The position numbers and the translations under genes were made by a program. 64,000 bases of DNA, from positions 310,001 to 374,000 of the forward strand of contig CANMHT010000002.1 of NCBI GenBank assembly GCA_947497755.1. Direction: 5' to 3'. Under the pieces are notes generated by a model. That model was not told the origin of the DNA. It saw only the letters and a list, made by a program, of their open reading frames with translations, and did no database searches. This document shows positions 26,126 through 34,310 of the stretch, in pieces (within the stretch, counting starts at the first letter, position 1; every line of letters begins with the position of its first letter). This DNA comes from an uncultured Polaribacter sp. GTDB lineage: Bacteria; Bacteroidota; Bacteroidia; Flavobacteriales; Flavobacteriaceae.

Positions 26126-26986
26126 ATGCTTTCTATAGACCCAAAAGAAATTCCTACTGCTAAATTACACGGTTATTTATTAGGTTCAGTTGCACCAAGA
26201 CCTATAGCGTTTGCTAGTACAATTGATGCAGAAGGAAATCCTAATTTATCTCCTTTTAGTTTTTTTAATGTATTTAGTGCTAATCCTCCAATCATGATTT
26301 TTTCTCCTGCAAGAAGAGTTAGAGGAAATACCACAAAACATACTTTAGAAAATGCCATTGAAACCAAAGAGGTAGTTATTAATGTAGTAAATTATGATAT
26401 GGTGCATCAAATGTCTTTGAGTAGCACCGAATATCCAAAAGGAACTAATGAATTTACCAAGGCAGGTCTTACGATGTTAGCGTCTGATAAAGTAAAGCCA
26501 TTTAGAGTAGCAGAATCTCCTGTGCAATTTGAATGTAAAGTGAATGAAATAGTTCAATTAGGAAATGAAGGTGGAGCAGGAAACTTAATTGTTTGTGAGG
26601 TAGTGAAATTACATGTAAATGAAGCTGTTTTAGATGATAATGGTGCCATAGATCAGCATAAAATAGATTTAGTGGCCAGAGCAGGAGGAAACTATTACTC
26701 GAGAGCAAAAGAAGGTTTTTTCGAAATTCCGAAACCAATTTCTACATTAGGAATAGGAGTAGATGCAATTCCTGAAGAAATTAGAAATAGTGATGTTTTA
26801 ACAGGAAATGATTTAGGGATGTTAGGAAATGTAGAAGAGTTGCCAAATAAACAAGATGTTGATAACTTTGCTCAAGAGAATACAAATTTTGTAGGGCTAG
26901 AAATGGCAAAAAGACATACATTTGCCAAAGAATATTTAAAGAATAATGATGTAGAAAGTGCTTGGAAAGTACTTTTAATTAAATAG
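26126..26986 (+). CDS. Flavin reductase-like domain protein
   Basis: 286 residues in the flavin reductase-like, FMN-binding split-barrel family. PRPIAFASTIDAEGNPNLSPFSFFNVFSANPP is the conserved FMN-phosphate binding block. The mid region (SSTEYPKGTNEFTKAGLT) and ESPVQFECKV match the family. The C-terminal 80 residues after KIDLVARAGGNYYSRA are an extension seen in Bacteroidota homologues. Likely reduces FMN with NAD(P)H or serves as a flavoprotein partner. The DUF3127 gene follows after 8 bp. Confidence 0.87.
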   Translation: MLSIDPKEIPTAKLHGYLLGSVAPRPIAFASTIDAEGNPNLSPFSFFNVFSANPPIMIFSPARRVRGNTTKHTLENAIETKEVVINVVNYDMVHQMSLSSTEYPKGTNEFTKAGLTMLASDKVKPFRVAESPVQFECKVNEIVQLGNEGGAGNLIVCEVVKLHVNEAVLDDNGAIDQHKIDLVARAGGNYYSRAKEGFFEIPKPISTLGIGVDAIPEEIRNSDVLTGNDLGMLGNVEELPNKQDVDNFAQENTNFVGLEMAKRHTFAKEYLKNNDVESAWKVLLIK

Positions 26987-26994
26987 ATAAGAAA

Positions 26995-27360
26995 ATGGAA
27001 GTTATTGGAAAAATTAAATTGATTAACGAAACTCAAACGTTTGGAGCTAGTGGTTTTAGAAAACGTGAAATGGTTGTAACTACAGATGAGCAGTATCCTC
27101 AAATGTTAATGATTGAGTTTGTGCAAGATAAATGTGATATTTTAGATACATATTCTGTTGGACAAGATGTAAAAGTATCAATTAATTTACGTGGTAGAGA
27201 ATGGATTAATCCAGAAGGAGTAGCAAAATATTTTAATTCTATTCAAGGATGGAGAATTGAAGCTTTACAAGCAGCAGCTCCTCAAGATTTACCTCCAGTA
27301 GATCAGTTTCAGCCAGCAGCGGGAACTTCAAACGCAGAACCAGACGATTTACCTTTTTAA
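26995..27360 (+). CDS. DUF3127 OB-fold protein with SSB-like acidic tail
   Basis: 121 residues. Strands in MEVIGKIKLINETQTFG, GFRKREMVVTTDEQYPQMLMIEF and VKVSINLRGREWINPEGVAKYFNSIQGWRIE are characteristic of DUF3127, predicted to form an OB fold. After a Pro/Ala/Gln-rich linker the protein ends in EPDDLPF, very like the D-D-D-I-P-F tip of bacterial SSB that docks partner proteins. This suggests binding to single-stranded nucleic acid, or use of SSB-tip partners; it is not established. Followed by a strong terminator. Confidence 0.85.
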   Translation: MEVIGKIKLINETQTFGASGFRKREMVVTTDEQYPQMLMIEFVQDKCDILDTYSVGQDVKVSINLRGREWINPEGVAKYFNSIQGWRIEALQAAAPQDLPPVDQFQPAAGTSNAEPDDLPF

Positions 27361-27382
27361 GAAAATTCGTTACAGTATAAAG

Positions 27383-27410
27383 AAAAGCAGCCTACTTGGC
27401 TGCTTTTTTT
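27383..27410 (+). terminator. Intrinsic terminator after the DUF3127 gene
   Basis: GCAGCC (27387-27392), 5-base loop, GGCTGC (27398-27403), A run before and T7 after. It overlaps the beginning of the longer aat reading frame, which rules out the TTG start at 27396. Confidence 0.85.
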
Positions 27411-27425
27411 ATTTTTGCATTTGAA

Positions 27426-28067
27426 ATGAAATGGCTAACAGAAAAAATAGAATTTCCATTACCAGAGACAGCTTCTGAAGAAGGAGTAATTGCATTGGGT
27501 GGTGATTTGTCTGTAGAACGATTAACTTTAGCTTACCAAAAAGGTATTTTCCCTTGGTATACAGAAGATGATCCAATTATTTGGTATTGTCCACCAGAAC
27601 GAATGGTACTTTTTCCTAATGAATTAAAGATTTCAAAATCTATGAAAAGGATTCTTAAAAAAGGAAATTATACCATTACAGAAAACAAAGCTTTTGATGA
27701 AGTCATATTTAATTGCAAGCACATACTTAGAAAAGATGATTTTGGTACGTGGATTACTGATGATATGGAGCAAGCTTATATGAAATTACATCGTAAAGGA
27801 ATAGCAAAATCTATAGAAGTTTGGTACTATGATGCAACTACTGAAAAAGATATTCTAGTAGGAGGTTTGTACGGAATTGATGTTGGCAATGCTATTTTTT
27901 GTGGCGAAAGTATGTTCAGTTTAATGAGCAATGCTTCTAAGCTAGCTTTTATTTATTTAGTGCAACATAAAAACTATCAATTAATAGATTGCCAAGTGTA
28001 TAATGAACACTTGGCAAGTTTAGGTGCTAGAGAAATCTCCAGAGAAGATTTTCTGAAAATGTTATAA
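27426..28067 (+). CDS. aat: Leucyl/phenylalanyl-tRNA--protein transferase
   Basis: Aat adds Leu or Phe from charged tRNA to N-terminal Arg or Lys of proteins, marking them for ClpS/ClpAP. The signature runs FPLPETASEEGVIALGGDLS, then YQKGIFPWYTEDDPIIWYCPPERM, WITDDMEQAY, then GGLYGIDVGNAIFCGESMFS and DCQVYNEHLASLGA. The start is ATG 27426 (MKWLTEK), since the extra ten upstream codons lie in a terminator hairpin. Length 213 residues is normal. Confidence 0.93.
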   Translation: MKWLTEKIEFPLPETASEEGVIALGGDLSVERLTLAYQKGIFPWYTEDDPIIWYCPPERMVLFPNELKISKSMKRILKKGNYTITENKAFDEVIFNCKHILRKDDFGTWITDDMEQAYMKLHRKGIAKSIEVWYYDATTEKDILVGGLYGIDVGNAIFCGESMFSLMSNASKLAFIYLVQHKNYQLIDCQVYNEHLASLGAREISREDFLKML

Positions 28068-28076
28068 GTTTTTATT

Positions 28077-29354
28077 TTATACAAATGGTTGTTCAATAGA
28101 TGGACTTGGCTGAGAGAACCATTTTGGACCTTCTTCAGTCATATAGACACAGTCTTCATGTCTTATCCCAAATTCTCCTACAATAGAAATATTAGGTTCA
28201 ATACTAAAACACATTCCAGGTTGTAACTTTGTGGTATTTCCTCTAACTGCATTTCCCCATTCATGACCATCCATACCAATACCATGTCCAGTTCTATGAG
28301 GTAGTCCTGGTAATTTATAATCTGGTCCAAAACCAGCATCAATTAATACTTTACGGGCTTCAAAATCTACTTGTTGTAGTTCATTACCGATTTGAGCAGC
28401 TTTAAATCCTGCCATTTGTGCTTTTTGCTCTAAGTGCCAAATTTCTTGTTGGCGTTTGGTTGGTTTTGCTCCAAAAACAATGGTTCTACTAATATCAGAA
28501 TTATAGCCTTCTACAGTACAACCGCAATCAACTAAAACAATATCTCCTTTTTTTAAGATTTGAGGTTGCCCACTTCCGTGAGGATAAGCAGAGTCAGGTC
28601 CAAAATTAGCCAAGGCAAAACCATGACTTGCTCCCATTTTTCTATGTGCTTTGGCTACAGCAGAAGAAAAATCATAAGGTGTTGATCCAACTTTTAAACT
28701 TGCTAAACCAATTTTAATGGCCTTGATGGTAATTTCTGTAGCGCGTTGCATTAAGGCAATTTCTGCTTTTGATTTGATCAATCTACATGGAATAGTAACA
28801 GCATCTGCACTTACATATGTATAATTTGGAGCGTCTTTTTGTAATCCGTTTAAAATAAAATAACGGAAACGTTCTTCAATACCTACTTTTCCTTTAGAAA
28901 ACCCTGCTGCTGCAATGGCCTTTCCTATTTGTTTATAAGGACTTTCATCTTCTTCCCAAGGAAATGTATCTTTTCCAATAATGATCTTTTTTTGTAATCT
29001 AGATTCTTCAAATTTTGGGCAAATATAACTCACGTCTCCACTTACTGGAATTACAGCTACCATTGGTCTTTCGCTGCCCCACCAACTTACTCCAGTAAAA
29101 TATTTTAAAGAAGTTCCAGCATCTAATAAAATAGCTTTTAAACCATTTTCTTTCATTAGTTTTTGTGCTTTTTTTATTCTAGATTTTCGCTCTTCAATAG
29201 TGATTGGGACTATATCACTAGTCATAGATTGTAAAGAATCAAAAACAGATGTTTCTTTGGTGGTTGTTTCGTTAGAAATACAAGAAATTAAACCTAACGA
29301 TGCTGCTGCTCCAGCTCCTAAAGCAGATTTTTTTAAAAAATTTCTTCTTTTCAT
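28077..29354 (-). CDS. Exported M24-family metallopeptidase (Xaa-Pro peptidase type)
   Basis: 425 residues with a twin-arginine-type signal (KRRNFLKKSALGAGAAASLG) that also contains a lipobox, LISC, so it is probably a Tat-exported lipoprotein. The C-terminal pita-bread domain shows the five metal ligands: two Asp in VLVDCGCTVEGYNSDISRT, His in HRTGHGIGMDGHE, Glu in FSIEPNIS and Glu in RHEDCVYM. The N-terminal creatinase-like domain is present. Likely cleaves Xaa-Pro dipeptides or removes N-terminal residues before proline outside the cytoplasm. Tail-to-tail with aat. Confidence 0.88.
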   Translation of the reverse strand: MKRRNFLKKSALGAGAAASLGLISCISNETTTKETSVFDSLQSMTSDIVPITIEERKSRIKKAQKLMKENGLKAILLDAGTSLKYFTGVSWWGSERPMVAVIPVSGDVSYICPKFEESRLQKKIIIGKDTFPWEEDESPYKQIGKAIAAAGFSKGKVGIEERFRYFILNGLQKDAPNYTYVSADAVTIPCRLIKSKAEIALMQRATEITIKAIKIGLASLKVGSTPYDFSSAVAKAHRKMGASHGFALANFGPDSAYPHGSGQPQILKKGDIVLVDCGCTVEGYNSDISRTIVFGAKPTKRQQEIWHLEQKAQMAGFKAAQIGNELQQVDFEARKVLIDAGFGPDYKLPGLPHRTGHGIGMDGHEWGNAVRGNTTKLQPGMCFSIEPNISIVGEFGIRHEDCVYMTEEGPKWFSQPSPSIEQPFV

Positions 29355-29485
29355 AATAAGTTGGTTATGAGATAAAGAGCTAATGTATTAATTATTTTGC
29401 GCTGTTATTTGACGGCTTTTGATACAATATTATCTAGTTGTTTTTTTATTCTATTAGATTCGGATAGTAGAATAGTAAAGAATTG

Positions 29486-29493
29486 TATCTTTG
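29486..29493 (+). promoter_or_regulatory. Candidate -7 box for the MazG-like gene
   Basis: TATCTTTG matches TANNTTTG exactly, 24 bp before the ATG at 29518. No good -33 element was found in the expected 17-23 bp window. Confidence 0.45.
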
Positions 29494-29517
29494 AAACTTT
29501 AAAATAAATCGCAATTT

Positions 29518-29844
29518 ATGGGGATTAAAACCACACAGAAGCAGGTAGATGATTGGATTCAAAACCACGGAGTACGCTATTTTAATGAGTTAACCAATAT
29601 GGCACAATTAACAGAAGAAGTTGGTGAAGTGGCTAGAATTATTGCAAGAAGATATGGAGAGCAAAGTGAAAAAGAATCTGATAAAGCAAAAGATTTAGGA
29701 GAAGAATTAGCAGATGTACTTTTTGTAACTCTATGTTTGGCAAATCAAACAGGTGTAGATTTACAAGCAGCTTTTGATAAAAAATTAGCGATTAAAACAG
29801 AACGCGATCACGATAGACATCATAACAATAAAAAATTACAGTAA
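29518..29844 (+). CDS. MazG-like nucleotide pyrophosphohydrolase
   Basis: 108-residue all-alpha NTP pyrophosphohydrolase. The metal-binding motif is spread over MAQLTEEVGEVARIIARRYGE (EExxE) and DLGEELADVLFVTLCLANQ (E-x2-D), as in MazG and the MazG-like iMazG1 group. It probably hydrolyses non-canonical or excess nucleoside triphosphates to monophosphates. Its stop overlaps the next ATG (29844), so it is translationally coupled to the small membrane gene, and aroA follows. Confidence 0.88.
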   Translation: MGIKTTQKQVDDWIQNHGVRYFNELTNMAQLTEEVGEVARIIARRYGEQSEKESDKAKDLGEELADVLFVTLCLANQTGVDLQAAFDKKLAIKTERDHDRHHNNKKLQ

Positions 29845-30092
29845 TGACATTAATGGAAAAATTAAAATCTCCAGGTTTTTGGAGTAATGTTTTAAAAATA
29901 GCAATTCCGTTTTTTATATTGGTCACTGTTATTTCTCTTTTTATGAATAGTTGGAGAGATATTTTTGCCGGTGATTTTGATAAGGTAAATGAATTGAATT
30001 TTGCGAATGGAAAATGGCAACGATTTTGGGGATTCAAAATTGTACTAAGTTTTGTATATGCTTTATACATAGCCATAAAAAAAACAAAATAA
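29844..30092 (+). CDS. Small membrane protein, unknown function
   Basis: 82 residues with two hydrophobic stretches (VLKIAIPFFILVTVISLF at about 17-34 and FKIVLSFVYALYIAI near the end). No known motif. It overlaps the MazG-like gene by one base and is followed by aroA after 22 bp, so the three are probably one transcript. Real on the basis of coding spacing and flavobacterial synteny, but without an assigned function. Confidence 0.6.
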   Translation: MTLMEKLKSPGFWSNVLKIAIPFFILVTVISLFMNSWRDIFAGDFDKVNELNFANGKWQRFWGFKIVLSFVYALYIAIKKTK

Positions 30093-30114
30093 TCCACTCA
30101 AAAAAACAGTTCTT

Positions 30115-31341
30115 TTGAAATTACAATTAACTACGAACACAACAAGTGTTCATACATCTATCAATATTTCTGGTTCTAAAAGTGAATCTAACCGATTATT
30201 GATTTTACAACAAATTTTACCAGGTTTACAGATTGAAAATTTATCTGATTCAGATGATTCTGTACACTTACAACACGCATTAAGTACCAGTGAAGAAGTG
30301 GTAAATATTGGGCATGCAGGAACTGCAATGCGATTCTTAACAGCTTATTTTTCTATAAAAGAAGGAAGGGAAGTTGTACTTACAGGTTCTGAAAGAATGC
30401 AAAATAGACCCATCGGAATTTTGGTAGACGCCTTAAAAGAATTGGGAGCACAAATTACTTATGAAGATAAAGAAGGTTATCCGCCAATTAGAATTAAAGG
30501 AACATCACTTGTAAAAGATAAAGTACAAATAAACGGAAATGTAAGTAGTCAATATATTTCTGCGTTATTGTTAATAGCACCAAGTTTACCAAATGGATTG
30601 GAAATAGAATTGTTGGGAGAAATTACTTCGATTCCATACATAAATATGACTTTGTCTTTATTAAATCAATTGGAGGTTACAACATCATTTGTAGGAAATA
30701 CAATCAAAGTTAACCCTTTAAAATTATCAAGTTCTAAAGAGGTGGTTGTTGAGTCTGATTGGAGTTCTGCTTCTTATTTTTATAGCATAATTGCTTTAAG
30801 TAGTTTAGATTCTCAAGTAACATTATCGGCATATAAAAAAGATAGTTTACAAGGAGATTCTTGCTTGTCAGAAATTTATAAGCACTTTGGAGTTCGTACA
30901 ACTTTTGATAAGAATAGCATTACGCTAACCAAAGTAAGTGAAGCGAATAATAGTCGCTTAGAATTGGATTTGAAAAACGCGCCTGATATTGCACAAACCA
31001 TTGCAGTTACTTGTTTTGGATTAGGAATTGATTGTCATTTAACAGGATTACACACTTTAAAAATTAAGGAAACAGATCGATTGGTTGCTTTACAAAATGA
31101 ACTTACTAAATTAGGAGCGTCAATTGCAATTACCGATAAAAGTTTAACCTTAGAAAAGTCAAATAACATCATTGAAAATATAGCAATAGAAACCTATAAT
31201 GATCATAGAATGGCTATGGCGTTTGCACCATTAGCTTTTAAAGTTCCTATTACAATTTTAGATGCCAATGTGGTTACAAAATCGTTTCGAAGCTTTTGGA
31301 AAGACATGCAACAAATTGGTTTTCAAATTAAAGAAGCGTAA
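30115..31341 (+). CDS. aroA: 3-phosphoshikimate 1-carboxyvinyltransferase (EPSP synthase)
   Basis: Makes EPSP from shikimate-3-phosphate and PEP in aromatic synthesis. The start is TTG; the first ATG (in TAMRFL) is far too late. Family blocks: ISGSKSESNRLLILQ, the glyphosate-loop region NIGHAGTAMRFLTAYFS, TGSERMQNRPIGILVDALKELGA, PPIRIKG, NVSSQYISALLLIAPSL and the C-terminal KIKETDRLVALQNELTKLGA and YNDHRMAMAFAPLA. 408 residues, somewhat shorter than the 427 of E. coli but typical of Bacteroidota. A distinct promoter and leader follow before queA. Confidence 0.93.
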   Translation: MKLQLTTNTTSVHTSINISGSKSESNRLLILQQILPGLQIENLSDSDDSVHLQHALSTSEEVVNIGHAGTAMRFLTAYFSIKEGREVVLTGSERMQNRPIGILVDALKELGAQITYEDKEGYPPIRIKGTSLVKDKVQINGNVSSQYISALLLIAPSLPNGLEIELLGEITSIPYINMTLSLLNQLEVTTSFVGNTIKVNPLKLSSSKEVVVESDWSSASYFYSIIALSSLDSQVTLSAYKKDSLQGDSCLSEIYKHFGVRTTFDKNSITLTKVSEANNSRLELDLKNAPDIAQTIAVTCFGLGIDCHLTGLHTLKIKETDRLVALQNELTKLGASIAITDKSLTLEKSNNIIENIAIETYNDHRMAMAFAPLAFKVPITILDANVVTKSFRSFWKDMQQIGFQIKEA

Positions 31342-31358
31342 ATTAATTGGACAAACAC

Positions 31359-31390
31359 TTGACAAGGCCTATCTCGATGTTGTATATTTG
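31359..31390 (+). promoter_or_regulatory. Flavobacterial promoter of the queA leader
   Basis: TTG (31359-31361), 21-bp spacer and TATATTTG (31383-31390), a complete TTG-N(17-23)-TANNTTTG match. The start point is expected about three bases after the box, around A31393, at the first strand of the structured element described next. That leaves a leader of about 100 bases before queA. Confidence 0.6.
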
Positions 31391-31391
31391 C

Positions 31392-31478
31392 CAGCATTCT
31401 TAGAAAAGCCCTTTTGAGGGATTTAATAACTAAAACGATACCCATTGATAAAATTAAGATGCTGATTATCTGTGGGTA
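31392..31478 (+). ncRNA. Candidate structured leader RNA with pseudoknot upstream of queA
   Basis: Complementary segments seen directly: CAGCAT (31392-31397) with ATGCTG (31459-31464); TACCCA (31439-31444) with TGGGTA (31473-31478); GATAA (31447-31451) with TTATC (31466-31470), extending the previous stem; and a local hairpin CCCT-TTTG-AGGG (31409-31420) flanked by AAA/TTT. The first pair joins the loop of the second stem to upstream sequence, so the fold is an H-type pseudoknot. It ends 16 bases before the queA ATG. It may be a leader or riboswitch for queA or an independent sRNA. It does not look like the short preQ1-I aptamer. Confidence 0.4.
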
Positions 31479-31494
31479 ACAAAATTTTAAATAG

Positions 31495-32544
31495 ATGAAA
31501 TTATCACATTTTAATTTTGAATTGCCAGAAGAATTATTGGCAAAATATCCTGCAGAACATAGAGATGAGTCTCGTTTAATGGTATTGAATAGAAAAGATC
31601 AAACAATTGAACATAAAATGTTTAAAGACCTAATCAACTATTTTGATGAAGGGGATGTTATGATTTTAAATAATACCAAAGTATTTCCTGCAAGAATGTA
31701 TGGGAATAAAGAAAAAACAGGTGCTCGTATTGAAGTTTTCTTATTAAGAGAACTAAATGCAGAAAATAGATTATGGGATGTTTTGGTAGATCCAGCAAGA
31801 AAAATTAGAATTGGAAATAAATTGTTTTTTGGTGATGACGATAGTTTAGTTGCTGAGGTAATTGATAACACAACTTCTAGAGGAAGAACATTACGTTTCT
31901 TATTTGATGGTTCTTATGATGAGTTTAGAAAAAAATTAGTGGAGTTAGGTGAAACGCCATTGCCAAAAGAAATTGATAGAGAAGTAGAAGCTTCTGACGA
32001 AGAAAGATATCAAACTATTTATGCGAAAAAAGAAGGAGCTGTAGCGGCACCATCTGCTGGATTGCATTTTTCTAAACATTTAATGAAACGTTTAGAGATT
32101 AAAGGTGTAGATTTCTCTGAAATTACATTACATGTTGGTTTAGGAACTTTTGCTCCAGTAGAAGTAGAAGATTTATCGAAGCATAAAATGGATTCAGAAA
32201 AAATCGACATTCCTACAGATACTTCTGCAAGAATTAACGAAGCTATTAATAACAAAAGAAGAGTATGTGCAGTGGGTACAACTGTAATGCGTACGATAGA
32301 ATCTTCTGTTTCTGCAAATGGTAGATTAAATACTTTTGAAGGTTGGACAAATAAATTTATTTTCCCTCCTTATGATTTTAGTATTGCTAATAGCATGATT
32401 TCTAATTTCCATAAACCAAAATCTACTTTGTTAATGCAAGTTGCTGCTTTTGGAGGATATGATTTTGTAATGCAAGCTTACGAAGAAGCTGTAAAAGAAA
32501 AATACAATTTCTCTTCTTACGGAGACGCAATGCTGATCTTATAA
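31495..32544 (+). CDS. queA: S-adenosylmethionine:tRNA ribosyltransferase-isomerase
   Basis: QueA transfers the ribosyl part of SAM to 7-aminomethyl-7-deazaguanine in tRNA, giving epoxyqueuosine. Recognised by [29 protein letters not shown] at the N-terminus, the segment [44 protein letters not shown]-like [24 protein letters not shown] and the C-terminal [30 protein letters not shown] block. 349 residues. A terminator follows. The leader upstream is structured. Confidence 0.95.
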   Translation: MKLSHFNFELPEELLAKYPAEHRDESRLMVLNRKDQTIEHKMFKDLINYFDEGDVMILNNTKVFPARMYGNKEKTGARIEVFLLRELNAENRLWDVLVDPARKIRIGNKLFFGDDDSLVAEVIDNTTSRGRTLRFLFDGSYDEFRKKLVELGETPLPKEIDREVEASDEERYQTIYAKKEGAVAAPSAGLHFSKHLMKRLEIKGVDFSEITLHVGLGTFAPVEVEDLSKHKMDSEKIDIPTDTSARINEAINNKRRVCAVGTTVMRTIESSVSANGRLNTFEGWTNKFIFPPYDFSIANSMISNFHKPKSTLLMQVAAFGGYDFVMQAYEEAVKEKYNFSSYGDAMLIL

Positions 32545-32579
32545 AAATAAGTCTGTTATAGACATTTAATAGGTATACG

Positions 32580-32611
32580 AAAAAACTGATGACTTGAGTT
32601 GTCAGTTTTTT
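32580..32611 (+). terminator. Intrinsic terminator after queA
   Basis: A6 then CTGATGAC, a short loop, GTTGTCAG and T6. The inner stem includes one mismatch and a G-U pair, the outer CTGA/TCAG and A/T run pair fully. Placed 36 bp after the queA stop. Confidence 0.7.
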
Positions 32612-32659
32612 GTATATTTTAGATATTGTTAGTTTTTCAAACATAAAATCAATCAATTT

Positions 32660-33697
32660 TTGAGTACAAAAAAAGACATACGTGCATTAACTAAAGAGCA
32701 ATTAAGAGAATTTTTTGTTGCTAATGGTGATAAAGCCTTTCGTGGAAATCAAGTCTACGAATGGCTTTGGAATAAATCTGCACACTCTTTTGAAGCAATG
32801 ACAAACTTGTCAAAAGCTACAAGAGAAATGTTACAAGAACATTTTGTAATCAATCATATAGAGGTTGATAATATGCAGCGTAGCAAAGATGGTACGGTTA
32901 AAAATGCGGTACGTTTGCACGATGGATTAATTGTTGAATCTGTTTTAATTCCGACTGAAACTAGAACTACAGCTTGTGTCTCTAGTCAGGTAGGTTGTAG
33001 TTTGGATTGTAAGTTTTGTGCTACTGCTCGTTTAAAACGTATGCGAAATTTAAATCCAGATGAGATTTATGATCAGGTTGCAGCAATTAATAAAGAAAGC
33101 TTGTTGTATTACAATCATAAGCTATCAAATATTGTATTTATGGGAATGGGAGAGCCTTTGATGAATTACAAAAACGTGATGAAATCTATAGAGAAAATCA
33201 CTTCTCCCGAAGGCTTAGGAATGTCACCTAAAAGAATCACATTGTCTACTTCTGGAGTTCCGAAGATGATTAAAAAAATGGCAGATGATGAAGTGAAATT
33301 TAACTTAGCGGTTTCGTTGCATTCAGCTATAGATGAAAAACGTACTAAAATAATGCCTTTTAATGCTACTTTTCCTTTAGCAGATTTAAGAGAATCTTTA
33401 GAGTATTGGTATGCTAAGACACAACGTAGAATTACTTATGAATATGTTGTTTGGGGAGGAATAAACGATCAAAAAGAAGACATAGACGCCTTAATAAAAT
33501 TCTGTAGTTATGTGCCTTGTAAAGTTAATTTAATTGAATACAATCCAATTGATGATGGAGAGTTTCAACAAGCAAGCCCACAGGCAATAAATAACTATAT
33601 TTCTAATTTAGAGATGCACGGAATTGTAGTAAATGTTCGTAGGTCTAGAGGAAAAGATATTGATGCTGCTTGCGGTCAGTTAGCAAATAAATCTTAA
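32660..33697 (+). CDS. rlmN: Dual-specificity 23S rRNA/tRNA methyltransferase RlmN
   Basis: Radical SAM enzyme that methylates C2 of A2503 in 23S rRNA and A37 of some tRNAs. TTG start at 32660; no upstream ATG. Cluster motif CSLDCKFCATARL, SAM-related IVFMGMGEPLMNY, LSTSGVPKMIKKMA, NLAVSLHSA, and ITYEYVVWGGINDQ are present, as is the C-terminal Cys in IDAACGQLA that resolves the methyl adduct. 345 residues. The 3' end overlaps the converging gene by 4 bp. Confidence 0.95.
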   Translation: MSTKKDIRALTKEQLREFFVANGDKAFRGNQVYEWLWNKSAHSFEAMTNLSKATREMLQEHFVINHIEVDNMQRSKDGTVKNAVRLHDGLIVESVLIPTETRTTACVSSQVGCSLDCKFCATARLKRMRNLNPDEIYDQVAAINKESLLYYNHKLSNIVFMGMGEPLMNYKNVMKSIEKITSPEGLGMSPKRITLSTSGVPKMIKKMADDEVKFNLAVSLHSAIDEKRTKIMPFNATFPLADLRESLEYWYAKTQRRITYEYVVWGGINDQKEDIDALIKFCSYVPCKVNLIEYNPIDDGEFQQASPQAINNYISNLEMHGIVVNVRRSRGKDIDAACGQLANKS

Positions 33698-34212
33698 TCT
33701 TGTTTTACTAAAGTTGCCTTTTGAATTGTAGTAATTGGGTAACCAAATACTTCAGGGATTTTTTCAGAAACACCACCTGTTTTTACTTTGTTTTTAGTGG
33801 CAGTAAATAAAATTTCGAACTCTAATTTTTTAGTAGAAAAAGCCAATCGAGTACTTAAAAAGTTTCCTTGTACTTCAAAAAAACTAAATAAAGTATTGTT
33901 AGCAAATTTTGAAGGCAAAATGATTCCATTGTTTTCGTCTATATCGTAAATTCCTTTCTCCTTATTTTTAACTACCAATGTATAGTTTCTAGGTGAGTTA
34001 TTATAGACCAAAACGTAGTCAAATTTTTTATTATCCTTTGTTGCCTTTAAATGGAACTCCATCGGAATACTTTGTTTGCCTCTTGCAGAAGTAATTTCTA
34101 AAGTTCCTTTATAAATCCCAACAGCACTTTCTGGAAAACTGATTTCTTTTTGTTGAGAAAAAAGCGATAATGAAACTAAAAAGAAGCTAAAAAGAAAAGT
34201 GATTTTTTTCAT
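33694..34212 (-). CDS. Secreted protein of unknown function
   Basis: 172 residues from ATG 34212, which gives a clean signal peptide (MKKITFLFSFFLVSLSLFSQ); the start at 34242 would place ten polar residues before it. The mature protein is a small beta-rich domain (IYKGTLEITSARGKQSIPMEFHLK, FDYVLVYNNSPRNYTLVV, GNFLSTRLAFSTKKLEFEILF), possibly a beta-sandwich or lipocalin-like fold. No characterised family. Its start region faces the polyprenyl synthetase gene, so the two are divergent. Confidence 0.6.
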   Translation of the reverse strand: MKKITFLFSFFLVSLSLFSQQKEISFPESAVGIYKGTLEITSARGKQSIPMEFHLKATKDNKKFDYVLVYNNSPRNYTLVVKNKEKGIYDIDENNGIILPSKFANNTLFSFFEVQGNFLSTRLAFSTKKLEFEILFTATKNKVKTGGVSEKIPEVFGYPITTIQKATLVKQD

Positions 34213-34310
34213 GTAAATAGATGTAAAATCCAAATATAACAAAATGCATAAAACCTATGCATTTATTTCTTACTTTTGATAACTGTTACCCTAAATACAA
34301 GTTCGTTTAT

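Noticed and set aside
27396..27425. Longer aat start at TTG 27396
   Set aside because: The added codons lie in the terminator hairpin of the upstream gene.
31392..31478. Naming the queA leader as a known preQ1 riboswitch
   Set aside because: The element is far larger than the compact preQ1-I aptamer, and I could not match the consensus of other preQ1 classes by eye.
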